A stretch of DNA of 64,000 nt from Malurus cyaneus samueli (Eukaryota > Chordata > Aves > Passeriformes > Maluridae), in NCBI GenBank assembly GCA_009741485.1, contig CM019217.1, forward strand, positions 44,550,873-44,614,872, given 5' to 3'. This document shows positions 10,311 through 21,795 of this stretch, one piece after another. The position numbers were made by a program, and so were the translations under genes. Numbering within the stretch: the first letter of the stretch is position 1; every line of letters begins with the position of its first letter. The notes beneath the pieces were generated by a model. It saw only the letters and a program-made list of their open reading frames with translations. It did no database searches and was not told where the DNA came from.

Positions 10311-13300
10311 AGATGCCCACCAGGTTCAGTTCCTTTACTATGGCACACATTGAAAAGGGCCCAGGGGAAGGTCAAAAAATAAGTAAACCCATTTCTGTCA
10401 TGTTATTGACAGATTGGTTGAACTGATTCTGGGACTCCAGAAATGTTGAGGATTTTGTCATTCTCAAGGTCTTGCAAGTTAAGTAGGAAGTCATCTGAGC
10501 TTCAACCACTTTTAAGAGGATTAATACATCTTTATCCTCAGAGTCTGTGTGTTGCTCTATACTTAAGACAATGTCAAAATTTACAGTTAATTCACATTTG
10601 GTTTTGAGTTCTACAATATAACTATATGCACCTCAAATACTAGCAAACCATGATAAACATGTTTAAGTTTAGGACTCCTCTCAGATGGAAAACAAAGTCA
10701 TACCTGAGAACAACATATAGCAGAACTAATGGAGATGCACTTTTGCAATTTCAAACAAAGCTGCTGTCTTTAATAAATCTTTTAACTTTACAGACAGTTA
10801 AACTGATTTATTATTTTTCTAATAGTGCCTGGAAATGAAGACAGATATTTTATTAATTTTTCTTACAGGAAACTGTGTGCAGTCTGTATTACAGTTACAG
10901 TTTCAAGCCAGCATTGCAAAACAGACTACTGCATCTCCATACGAATCAGCAATGAAGCCAATCATTGTTGCAGGAAGCTAAAATCTGAGTAAAAGCATCA
11001 AAACTGAGGAGAGGTTCCAATATTCTCAATGCATGCTGCTGTAGTGCACAATAGCTGCCCAGCTGTGTTCCATACAGGTTGTGTACATAAAGACAATATA
11101 CAAATTATATACAAAGGCCTTCCTTAAGTTGATCAGCTCACTCCATGAGAAGCAGATTGAGTAGGAAACAACACAAATTAATACTTACAGGAATAAGTTC
11201 AAGTACCAAGAACTCAGATAAGGAACATAACAGACAAGGACAAAAAGTGATGTGTACTTTGAAACAAGCCCCCAAGACACAGTGAAGATTTTTACTTTTT
11301 TTTTTTTTTACTTCTTTGCAGAAGTCTCTGCAACTAGAATACTCCCACAGTTGCGCTGAAGCCCTATGAAAACAGAGACTGTTAAAAATCCAAACTGAAT
11401 AAGAACATGCAATGAGACGGTTTACAGTAGACTTTACAACAGCACTTTACAAACCAGCACACTCTCCCTTCATGTCCCTAGCTACAATCATTCTCTTTGC
11501 TCTGATAATCAGCAGAAGGCTCCATAATTCTATCAACCCAAGAGACCAAGCAGGCCCAGGTGAGGTGAACACCACCATGGCACTCAGTGCAACACCCACA
11601 GGACACAAACTCTTCTCCATCTGATCTTTCACAAGTTATCTGTCTGAATTCACAATACGGAAACATGACTGACACAACAATTGTGCGCTTTGGCCTCATT
11701 TAACTTCAGGTTTCTCTGTTCAACAAAAACTCTGGCAGAGGGGCATTATGGGGAAAGGTGAACAGAGAAAAGTCCATTTGTATCAAATGATTATGAAGTA
11801 TATCTCCTTAGGTCAGGTATCTATATGAAACTCCAATTCATTGAAGCGTAAAATACCAAATACCTCCTCTTTAAAACCCATTCCTTGAATCCACACCATT
11901 CTATGTCAGGAGAGAATGATCTGCTACTCTTGGAGTTACCATTCTTATGCATTCCACTGTGCCTCAGCCATTAAAGTCAGGCAATTTTTTTCTTTCACAG
12001 TTCATGCCATCCACTTGTTCACCTCAATTTTATGCCATAAACAGAAGCTATAAGAATACTAAACTACTCAGAACTGTTTGTAAATTTAATATAGACCTAT
12101 TTACTATTTGGTAAATACCCTTTGGTACATTTGCCAGGCATCTCGCAATGTTAAAGGGGAACAACCTGCTAATACGCTGCAGACTGTGTGCATCAGAAAA
12201 AAAAAATAAGAAAAATCCACAAGTGACTTCTGTCATCTAGGTATGATTTCTCTCTGTGTAAAGCTAACAGAATCATAAGCTGCTATTGACATGGAGCCAG
12301 CTGAAAATGTGAACTGCAGCAAGAGACATGATGCAGATAAATGTCCCTTTTTTGTGCCTTAAGGAGTTCCATGGGCTCTTCCTTCTAAATCCTTTCATTA
12401 ATTACATTGTTGGCATTTTTTGCCGAGGCAAAACTTTTCTTGTCGCATATTGAGTCTGCGTTCCCCCTCCCCAACCACATCAGCTTTAGAACAGTGATTA
12501 TTCTGTGAAAGAATATGGAATCTGCATCCAGACACATGCTCTGGGCAGTAAACAAAATGACTATGGGCTACAAGTTTTATCTGTACTTACAAGGGAATTA
12601 GTTCAAACTTCTCAGCACTCAAATACACATTTTTATGTAGCACTGCACTGATTACAGTTACTGTTACCATCTCCTTCCAGAGCTAGATTTGCTGCTATTT
12701 TAAGGTCTAGTTGTATGATTACATTGTCTGACACCACGAAACCATCATTGCTGAGTTCTTCTAGGCATAAGCATTACAGGAAGGTACAGTAAGTACACCT
12801 AGGCTTCCTTTGTATAGTAATTGAGGATTTTGGCATGGTAGCTTAGATGCAGTTTCTAAGACAGCAATGACACCATTGGGAGGAAATATTCCTCCACCCT
12901 CAAACTCGTTTTTAAATGGAGAGAAGTGCAATATCAGGAATGTGTTCATATGCAGAGTCTTGCCCGGTTGTAGAAAAAAGCAATGACAATTTTTACAGGC
13001 AGAGGCAGCTAATTGTGATTTGAGCTGGGGATACTACAATACTCAGTTATAAACAGATTTCACTGAGGTGAATGTCACTATTACAGAGGCACAGGACTGA
13101 CTTTGTGCTCACTGGAGCAGTTCTTCAGGGAAGGGAACAGTGAATTCTGGGGAACCAATTTGTTAAACACTGCTGAAGGAACACGGCAGAGATGTGGGTG
13201 TTCAGTGCTCTGATTTAACAGTCATTTGAAATAAGTATGAACAGATAGCATTACAAATCAGCAGGCTGTGCCTCAAACTGAGGAATTATTCAGTGTGTTG

Positions 13301-13900
13301 TGAATTCTGGAAAGCAGCACTTCAGTGGACAGAGAACTGCCCCAAAACAAAAGGACTAAGTGGAAGGGAAGGAGGGAGAACCTCTGCAGTCCCATGTCTG
13401 TCTTGTCAGTCATGAAGGAAAATTAATGACGTTTTTATTCCTTTAGAAGTATTTCAAGCAATCAAATTGCATTTACTATGGTGCCAAACTGCTTGCTAGA
13501 GTCAGGTCTCCTCTACTGCAGAGAGCAGCACTCTTTAGCCTGCAAGTTTCAAGGTCATGTAGTGTTAAACTTGCAAACATTTGCATTGGCACAAAGAAAG
13601 TAATGGATGTTGTCAAGAGTAGTGACATATCTTCCTGAAATAATCCATCTTTTAATTTTCATATTCATTAGAAAATTCAAATGATTTTTAAATGTGTCAT
13701 GACACAAAACAGAGCCTATAAACCTACACATTTCTCAGTTAGGGAAAAGTTATTCTTATCTGTGAGCTACTTAGAAATCTGATAACAACTAAAATAAGTA
13801 CTGTCATTTGACAGAAAAAGGAATCCAAGACATACAAAGGAAAAAGTCTTCTACCTTAAATAGACACAAGATATGCTTGTGCTGTAGAGTGTTCTGGGAT
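10311..13900. other. Unique DNA with one T14 run
   Basis: No gene seen. A T14 run lies at 11296-11309. Three overlapping 60-73-codon frames near 11412-11699 occur on both strands without recognisable domains. Everything else is ordinary A+T-rich sequence. Confidence 0.6.
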
Positions 13901-13904
13901 CTGG

Positions 13905-13990
13905 ACAGCATGCACACCGCCCTCTGCCTTAGAGGGTCCAGGGCACAAAGTTCAGAACGGTGCATCTGAACATCGGCCAGTGCAACATCG
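13905..13990. other. G+C-richer patch with short inverted repeat
   Basis: A compact patch with several CpGs. It contains the inverted repeat CCCTCT-gcctt-AGAGGG at 13920-13936 and two copies of 'acatcggc' near 13971-13992. The word 'ccgccctctgcc' at 13917-13928 resembles half of a CTCF site, but the downstream bases do not fit. No gene is indicated. Confidence 0.35.
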
Positions 13991-16496
13991 GCTCTTTCTC
14001 AAGTAGTCATAGTTTAAATGCAGATTTACATAATTTTTAATGTAAATCTTTTAAGATACATTCAACGCTTCCTTTTCTGTACTTTCCATGCCCCTTGTGG
14101 TATAAGTAAATCTCACTAAACCCATCTTCATTTTTTTGGCATTGCAAGGGCTGAGACTGTATGAATTCAATTCAGTGATTAGCAATCATTCTTGAAGTGA
14201 AGTGAAGCAAATCAGTTGCAATAATTATAGGTCACAGAACCCAGTAAACTTGCCCTGTCCCTTTTCAGTGTACTTGATAAAGTTTTATTACTGCTTTCAT
14301 TTTTAAATAAATTGTTTGGGTTTTTTTTTCCTTTATTAAGTGAACTGTAGCTATCTAGAAATCATTGCATCTTGAATCTGGAAAAAACACAGTGGATCCC
14401 TGCTCAGTATTCCATTCCTCTTCAGAACAATTAAAAATTACTTCTGTTTTGATTTGGATGTTCAATACATTACATTAGCACTTTGTTCCACAGAAACAGA
14501 GGCCACTGGACAGAGGGAAACCTTTTTGCCCAGGAGGGTCTGAGATGAAAAGTAACTTTTTATAAATATGTACATTTAACCTTAAAATATGGTAGGTGAG
14601 AAGTGTATGCAACAGTAAAAGCAGGAAGAACAGTTTCCCTCTTTTAATCTGGACAAGATAAAATCCTGCTTGGTCTCCAAAAAGTGAAATTATCCAATTT
14701 TTACTTACGTTGTGCTCTCAGGGACTTCTGTTTACCAGAACCCACTACTGTGCTGTAGTTTGGGGAAAGAGTTGCTCCAGAAAATCCCAAAGGATAGAGT
14801 GAAAAAGGCAGTGAAATTGTAACCGAAAAGAAAACACTGAAGATTGCTAGAAGCATCACAAATACATACAGCTGGGTTTGTGCTTTTAGTAAATTAGGAC
14901 TGGTCACTTTGCCTGCTTTGCTTAGTTCCATTTTTATCCTCTCTCATTGCAGCTTTGGCTCTTTTCCTATCTACTCCCCAAACTAAGGCTAAATGCCAGT
15001 GATATTTGATAGTTGAATTGCAGTTCCCAAGGGCAGTCTGAATATAAATTCAGATCCAAAGTCCAACCCAAAATAACAAAAACCTTGCAGAAGTCTCACA
15101 GAAATAACTGTGGTTATTTCAATGTCTTTCCTTTCTAAGACCACTCTACTTGTTTTCTTGTAAATTCATGTATGTTTACCACTACTCCATCACTAATATC
15201 ATCTTTTGTTGAAGTCCCACACAATCCAGATTCCTCAGTCAGTCAGTATTTTCCATACAACATGTGGGTAGTTAGTAAAATGAACATTACTCTGCAATTT
15301 TAGAGACAGAAAAGATAAACATATTCATAAACATTATACACAGGAGAAAAATAGGCCAAGATATCTCATTATTTAGTTATAAAGTTGCAACCTAGATTTG
15401 TATTCTAAAACCCAGTGTCTTCATAGCCCTTAAGAATCTGACTACAAGCACAGTTCTTCCAAATCTGATAGACAAAGGATGCTAAAAAGGGCTGAGAAAG
15501 GGAAACGGAATCGCTCCTAAGGAAGACTCACCCTAAGCAGGAAAAAATGTAAGGAGTTCCCCTGCAGTAGCTTAGGGTAGTTTTGTTACGTGCACATTTG
15601 CTTTGATTCATCTGCTCTAGGAGGATGATGCACCATACAAGCAATGCCAATGTTTTGTTTGCCCAATACTGGGTCAAATAAATGTGACGGCATGGAGTTT
15701 TTGTTGAAAATCTCATGAAACAAAACTGTTTGCATGGCAGCACAAAGATACAAGGCTGAGTACAGAGACACCACAGTTTATTCTGCCTTACTAACCAACC
15801 ACAATGAGTAGATCAAGGAAGGATTGGCATAGAAGAATACATTACCCTCTCTTAATAAAGTAACCGTCCAAGCTACATTTAAAAATTATTAAACAGTTTA
15901 GTAAGTGTTATGGTCACACAGACTCAGAAAATTACCTAGTTCATCTTGATAGACCAGTTTATTTTTTAACTATCAAACAAATAGAAAAATTAGAAGACAA
16001 CAATTGGATTAAATAAATTGATTACTCAGTAGTTAGTAAAGGACTGAAGAATAGTTTTTGCAATTTTTCACTTTGAGCCTGGGCTAGACAATTCAACTAT
16101 TTAGTTTTGTATGTTACTTGTCCTTCAAATAAATCCTTAAGGAATTTTCCCCATCATTAAATTTCCAGCTTCCATTTCTCAACCTTTTCCTCTCGATCAT
16201 TGGTATTTTTTTTCCATATAAAAGTATTAAAGTCCATACTAAGACAACAAACCTTGGCAGACTCATCCTTTATCATTCTTTATCATTGCATTTTAGGTCA
16301 TTATTTAATGTCTATTTTCTATAAATGCCTTTAACTCATGCACATAGCATCTCTCCTGATTTCAATTCACTAAAATTACTGAACTTTAAAATGAGGACTG
16401 TGATCTCGGTCAGTCTAGCTTTTAACTGAAAAACCATCACTTCTTCTTGCATAACATAAAGAGTTATGCTGCTCTTGATATCTATTGGAAACAGAA
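13991..16496. other. Unique DNA, no gene seen
   Basis: Ordinary A+T-rich sequence. Short minus-strand frames at 14701-14931 and 15528-15774 have no recognisable domain. Confidence 0.6.
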
Positions 16497-16532
16497 TCCA
16501 GTGCAAATTGCATGACTGAGTTATGCACTGGA
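16497..16532. other. 9-bp-arm inverted repeat with octamer-like loop
   Basis: TCCAGTGCA at 16497-16505 is the exact reverse complement of TGCACTGGA at 16524-16532, with an 18-base loop. The left arm runs into 'tgcaaat', close to the POU octamer. It could fold as a small hairpin or be a composite binding site; nothing else supports a function. Confidence 0.4.
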
Positions 16533-17716
16533 CTAACTACTAGAAACAGGTAAGTTCCAGCCTAAAAATGGTATCACACCTTTCATTATTGTTTTGTCAG
16601 AAAAAGAGATAATTAATATAAATAGAATGCACTATAAACATGATGGAAGCCATGAAATTCTTGCTAAATTTCTCTTAAGGAAAAGTGTTAAGCTTTAGCA
16701 AGATTTATGAACAAGCATAGATACAGAAAAACCTAAATGTAATTTCCAAATTGAACTATGCCCTGATTTTTATTTTAATGAGGACTGAAAATACCAACCT
16801 TGCCTCTCGCTAAGATGTTAGTCACTATTTTTATCAACAACATAGATGCTCTGCAGAACCTAGAGTGCAGGCAGTGATATTAAACTAAGCCCACAATATT
16901 TTTCACTGAGCAACTAGTTTAAGCAGAGAGACTTAGAACTGAAAAATGTGGCAAGAAGCAGATTCCTATTTGTGAATATTCCTGAAAAAGTTTTGATAGC
17001 ACTCAAAAAAACTTGAAAAAAAAATCTGCTTTATATCTAATTCAGGTCATGTTATTAGGTTAGTAATTTTGTATGGGAATCTTGAAAGGTCTCTTTGTGA
17101 GTGTCGGGATTGCTTCTTTCATGTTGTACATACAGTGCCTTTGAGGAATGCCTCATTCACTTGAAAACACAGTTCTAGAAACAACGTCTTGTCTAGTACT
17201 CTGCCCCTTGTCATGTAGCTTTAGAAGTAGAGGAGGAGAGCTGATTCAGATAGGGATAGCATCCTAGTACATTTACTTTTGATTAAAGACAATATTATTC
17301 CATTCTATGTGGTAGGCAAAAAATTCTGCTCTATTAACAGTCTATAGCACCCCAATGAACTCTGGCAGAACACAGAAGGAAAACCAGGTCCCTACTGAGC
17401 TCTCTAAAGGAGTATGAGTCAACCAAAGGGAAAACATGGGCAAGATGTTAAGCAGGAGAGCTCAGACACAAACCTGACTACAAAGAAAAATGAAAAGCTT
17501 ATTCTAAGGGGGAGAAGTTTTGTATTATAAATAATAAGGGGACACTTTCAGTAGAGGCTTATTAAACATGTTTTTTCTGCCCCATTTGTGAGTCAGATTC
17601 CCTTGTCTATTACTATAAACATAGTCTCACCAGTTAGTTTTGCCTAAGTAGCCCCCACTGGCTTGTTTAAACTGGAGCATTCCTTTTAAAAGACTCATTT
17701 CTTTTTTAGTTACTTT
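16533..17716. other. Unique DNA, no gene seen
   Basis: A+T-rich sequence with no recognisable element. Confidence 0.6.
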
Positions 17717-17757
17717 GCATGCAGTGCGAAACAGTGCATGCTCTGCTAAAACAGAGC
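17717..17757. other. Two adjoining small inverted repeats
   Basis: GCATGCA (17717-17723) pairs with TGCATGC (17735-17741). Immediately afterwards GCTCTG (17740-17745) pairs with CAGAGC (17752-17757), sharing two bases with the first. The following 200 bases contain several homeobox-core words ('taattaaattatg'-like). The arrangement resembles a conserved regulatory element, but this is inference. Confidence 0.3.
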
Positions 17758-19288
17758 TGCACAGGAGGAGGCCAACTGCATAATAATTCTCGAAGAGATT
17801 GACAATAGCTGGAATTAAATTATGCTTTCATTTTTCTTATGTGTTTCAATCTGATTTGTCTTAATAGCATGTTTGCAACATGTTAATTATCAGGACTTGA
17901 CACTGTACAGTTGGTATTTAGTAGATGAGTGATTTGACAAGGAAAGTGAAATCTAAATAACTTAGATGCACACAAATACCTGGCAAAAAAATTAGATTTG
18001 CAATTAAGCAATCTTTATTGCATTACCTACCAGCTCAGAATTTCTAGAAATTACCACCATAAACCACCATTTCTCAGATATTCTTTCATTCATCCAGTGG
18101 TCCTACAAAATGAGTAGTGAAAACCTACCCATCACATAAAAGCCAAATGGAGAGTTTAACACACAAAACCACAGAGAAATCTCTGAGCTGAGCTGAGACC
18201 TGTTCTGTGCTGTGTGAGAGTCCTACCATTGGCCTGTCAATGGGAGTGAGACCCCACACCAAAAGCAGCACCAGCATTTCTCTCCAGTCAGTGAAGCTGC
18301 ACCTCTTACAGAAGCTGAGTTTATCTCCCTTTGGTACAGAATGCACCAAGGAGGTGACAGGAGCAAATCTCAGGTGCTGAAAGTCACATACTCAGGCATT
18401 CCTCAAGTAATCAGAAATTAGTCTAAAATGTTATTTTAAAAAATAAGTGATAAAGAACTTGCTGACATCAATTTGTCTTGGAAATATCTTTAGATAATAC
18501 AAAAGGCTTCCCATGATATTTCTGTGAATTGCGTCTCTCACCCAGATCCCCGGTGTCAACTAGCCTGAGTTTCAAATACATTTCAAATGAAACAATTTGC
18601 TCATCCTCCCTGAATGTGTTCTTTTGGGGTGGGTGTGCTGGGCAGTTTGGCAGAAAGCATTTGCTGTAAATAGACAAACACTTCAGGAGAAACAGCTGAA
18701 CAGGTTTTCACTCAACTGCTCTACCGAGTTACATTTGTGCTAATAACAACCTCTACTAGCTTCAACCCTAAAGATCTGAGATGCAAAAGACAGCATGAAT
18801 AATTCAGTGAGCACAGGGTCCTGAACCCACCTTTCCTTTCATAAAGAGAGAAGTAATGCACCTCAGGTATAAAGTTTTACTCTAACGGGGCTTAATCTTC
18901 CTCTTTCAGTGCTTTGTTACTAAGTGCTGTGTAGGTGTGAAAAGCCTTATTAACATGTAATTTTGTTGGGATCAGACTTCCAACTACCTGCTTTGCTTCA
19001 TGTTCCTTTACACAGAATGATCAAAATCTGTTTTATTTCCTAACAATAGCAATTTTTGCTATAATTATTTTTAAATGGCAGATTTAAGGAATAGTGCCCT
19101 GGTTAATTCACACCTAGGTGCATGGCACCTATCCATGCACAAATGAAATACTGTATTATTTATTACCTTTCTCATAATGAACTTTCTAATAAACAACTGA
19201 AAAACTAATTTGTTTTTTGACAATGCCAAACCTTTGAATAGAGAAAATCACAGAGTCGAACACAGAGTGCAGTCCTGTGTGGTAAGTG
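17758..19288. other. Unique DNA; G+C-richer patch at 18130-18360
   Basis: No gene seen. The patch at about 18130-18360 has a more balanced composition and is open on the minus strand for 74 codons (18125-18349), without recognisable similarity. The rest is A+T-rich. Confidence 0.5.
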
Positions 19289-19306
19289 GTCTCCATAGCA
19301 ACCAAT
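19289..19306 (+). promoter_or_regulatory. RFX X-box-like motif abutting CCAAT
   Basis: The sequence GTCTCCATAGCAACCAAT joins an X-box-like word (GTCTCCATAGCAAC, 19289-19302, fitting the RFX pattern except for one base in the weaker half-site) to a CCAAT motif (19302-19306) recognised by NF-Y. A CRE-like TGACGTAT lies 180 bases downstream at 19488-19495. RFX and NF-Y sites side by side are known from several vertebrate promoters and enhancers. There is no TATA box, CpG island or first exon to show a promoter, so an enhancer or a chance match is equally possible. Confidence 0.35.
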
Positions 19307-21750
19307 AGATTTTATGCTAAGTCTGGCCTTTAAAAACATTTCACGTTTACCACCGAGAAAAAGATGGCCTTGATTTAAAAATGATACAACAAGTATCTTG
19401 AATGTGCATGCTTTCTCTTCTGTCTTGCAAATAAAATTAGCAGGCGTCCCTTTAACACTAAATCCTCTGAGAGCTGCGTGTCATCATTGACGTATGTGTG
19501 GGCCTCCTTTAGGCTTGGAATTTTTTTTTTCCTTGCATATCATTGCAAGATTTGAAGCCCTTTCCCCCCCATTTACCCCTCCTTGTTTTTCTCTATCCAG
19601 AACAAAAATAGAACATCAAGTTCTTATCTCAGTCAGTGATCATGGTGACAGTGAAAATATTATTGCATGCTTATCTACAGCAGTTTCAATCATACAAGCT
19701 TATAATAACTTGCAATAATGGAAGAAGTAGTAACTATAGCTGCAATGCCTGCTACAGCCTAATTTACTTTCACTCCACATTCAAGTGACTGAAGCCCCTA
19801 AAAGGAAATGTATTTTTAATAAAGAAAGATTCCGACTTAAGAATGCGTGTATGTAATTATTGACAATGATAAGCTATAAAGAGTTGTATGATTATGATCA
19901 TTAGCACTTAATGAGAATTTTGTTTGCAGTACTGGAATTTGAGTAACAGGACATGAGGGTAGATGTAGAGAATTGTAAGAGAATTTATCACTATCTTTTC
20001 AATTCTTATAACCTGACAATATAAGGTATATGACTTTAACACTTAATCCAAAGCAGAGCTTGCATGCTCAGGTTATTCCTCTTGGCATGGGTGTGGGATG
20101 CCTGCTTTTTGTTGATTAGGAATGCAGCCTTGAGAGCTTTGGATGAGTAGGAGGGGAAGATACAGAGATCATTTGTTGCTATTCCTGTAAAGGTAATTTC
20201 AACATGCATTCAGTCATCATCGTGACAGTAATAGCACTTCATACATAGCCTTTCACATCATCGAATGTTTGGTCTCTCTGCTCCATTCCATCACAAATGC
20301 AGTGTAAGTATCTCTCTTCTACCACACTGATTGCTTTCTCCACTCATTCCTTTGTCCAAAATACACTTTCTTTTCACTCTAACTTTAGAAAGGTTTTGTG
20401 TTGAGCCTCAATGAAGGAGGCATCAAAGAGTCAAGTTTTGTTTGCCACAGAATAAGACAATATAAGAGAATTTATTACCCTTTTTGTTTCTTCCTACTAT
20501 GTGCTATTAGACTTAGGTTTCTCCAAAATTATTATCAATGCAGCAATAAAAATTGCACAGGGCCTCCACTGTGAAGAAAACAGGTGACAAAACAGAAGCT
20601 GAAAGTTTCTGTATGAAGAAGCATGATCCCCAGTACGTCTCTAGAGAAGACAAAAGGTTTGTCCGCTGTAGAAAAGAAATATGCTACAAATATAGTGAAG
20701 ATACAGAAAATGCAGCCACAACAACGCAACCCTACAGCCACAACAGGGCCAGAGAATTCTCAGGTACCATGGTACTACCCACATAGAGGGCAAACACTGC
20801 CAGTCATTCATTTTACTTCTTACATCAAGAACACTAAGCACACTGAGGGGAATAATCAACCACACATCTTGCTAATGGTGAATGTTGTAGCATTAGTGTA
20901 TTCTCACCACCGCTGCCACCCCCTCCTCCCATGCTCTTTTCTTCCACACAGATGGAGAAACACAGTGCCAGAGTTATGATTAGCATAGAGTTGGAGTTAT
21001 CAGAGACAACTGAGCAGTTCCTGACAGACCTCTTTTCTTATTTAGAAGAGAAATCAAGAAGTCAGTATTGCAACTTCATGACAAAAGGATGAAAGATGCA
21101 AACAGAATGCTCCAAGGGATGGTCCTACCAGCCAAATGCATCCCTTGGTTCTGGTTCCTGATCTGCAGGATTAGTAAGAACCACGGTGAGAACCTAAGAT
21201 CCTCATTCCAGCCCAAGCAGCACCAAATTTCCCTGGGAGCTGTGCTCTTACAGCCTGCCTTTGTGCCCTGTTTTGAAGGGAAAAGGTGAACGGTAATACT
21301 ATGGGATGTGCAGTATTTCCAACAAGTTAACAGGCAAACCTAGGGATATCACCACAAAAAGACATCTTATGCAAAATTTAGGATATAGATGATGGTATTA
21401 ACATGCCTCCTACCCAGAATCTGTTTCCTTCATGTGTTCCTAGAAACTAATTTGTTTCATTTTCAGTTTTTTTTTAAAAAAGCACTTCCTCTCTTATCAT
21501 CATATATACTTTTAGCAACTGTGTTTGGATTGTACAGACCTTTTATTTTCCCTAGTTCTCTAAGAGAAAAAGTTTCACATGGCCAGTTTTAAAATGGAAG
21601 AGAATTGGTGGGTTCTGAAGTAAATATCTGCTCTTGTTTTGTATTATTTAGAAAGACATACATACCAGTCGGGAATGTTCCCCTAACGTAGGAGTTTGTA
21701 ATATTGACTCATTCTAGTGAATAAGGCTGAAGGTCTGTGTTTGGGGAAAT
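19307..21750. other. Unique DNA, no gene seen
   Basis: Several overlapping frames at 20535-20979 occur on both strands and resemble no protein. A short repeat 'cagccacaaca' occurs twice at about 20712-20745. Nothing else is recognisable. Confidence 0.55.
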
Positions 21751-21795
21751 AAAAAAAAAAAAAAAAAAAAAAAAAAAAGTGTTTTTTTTTTTTTT
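21751..21795. repeat. A28-GTG-T14 near-palindrome
   Basis: A run of 28 A (21751-21778) is followed by only three bases and then 14 T (21782-21795). The two runs are complementary, so a transcript or single strand could fold into a 14-bp A:T hairpin. It may be an A-rich run that was partly inverted during replication. Frames crossing it translate to poly-Phe or poly-Lys and are artefacts. Confidence 0.9.
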
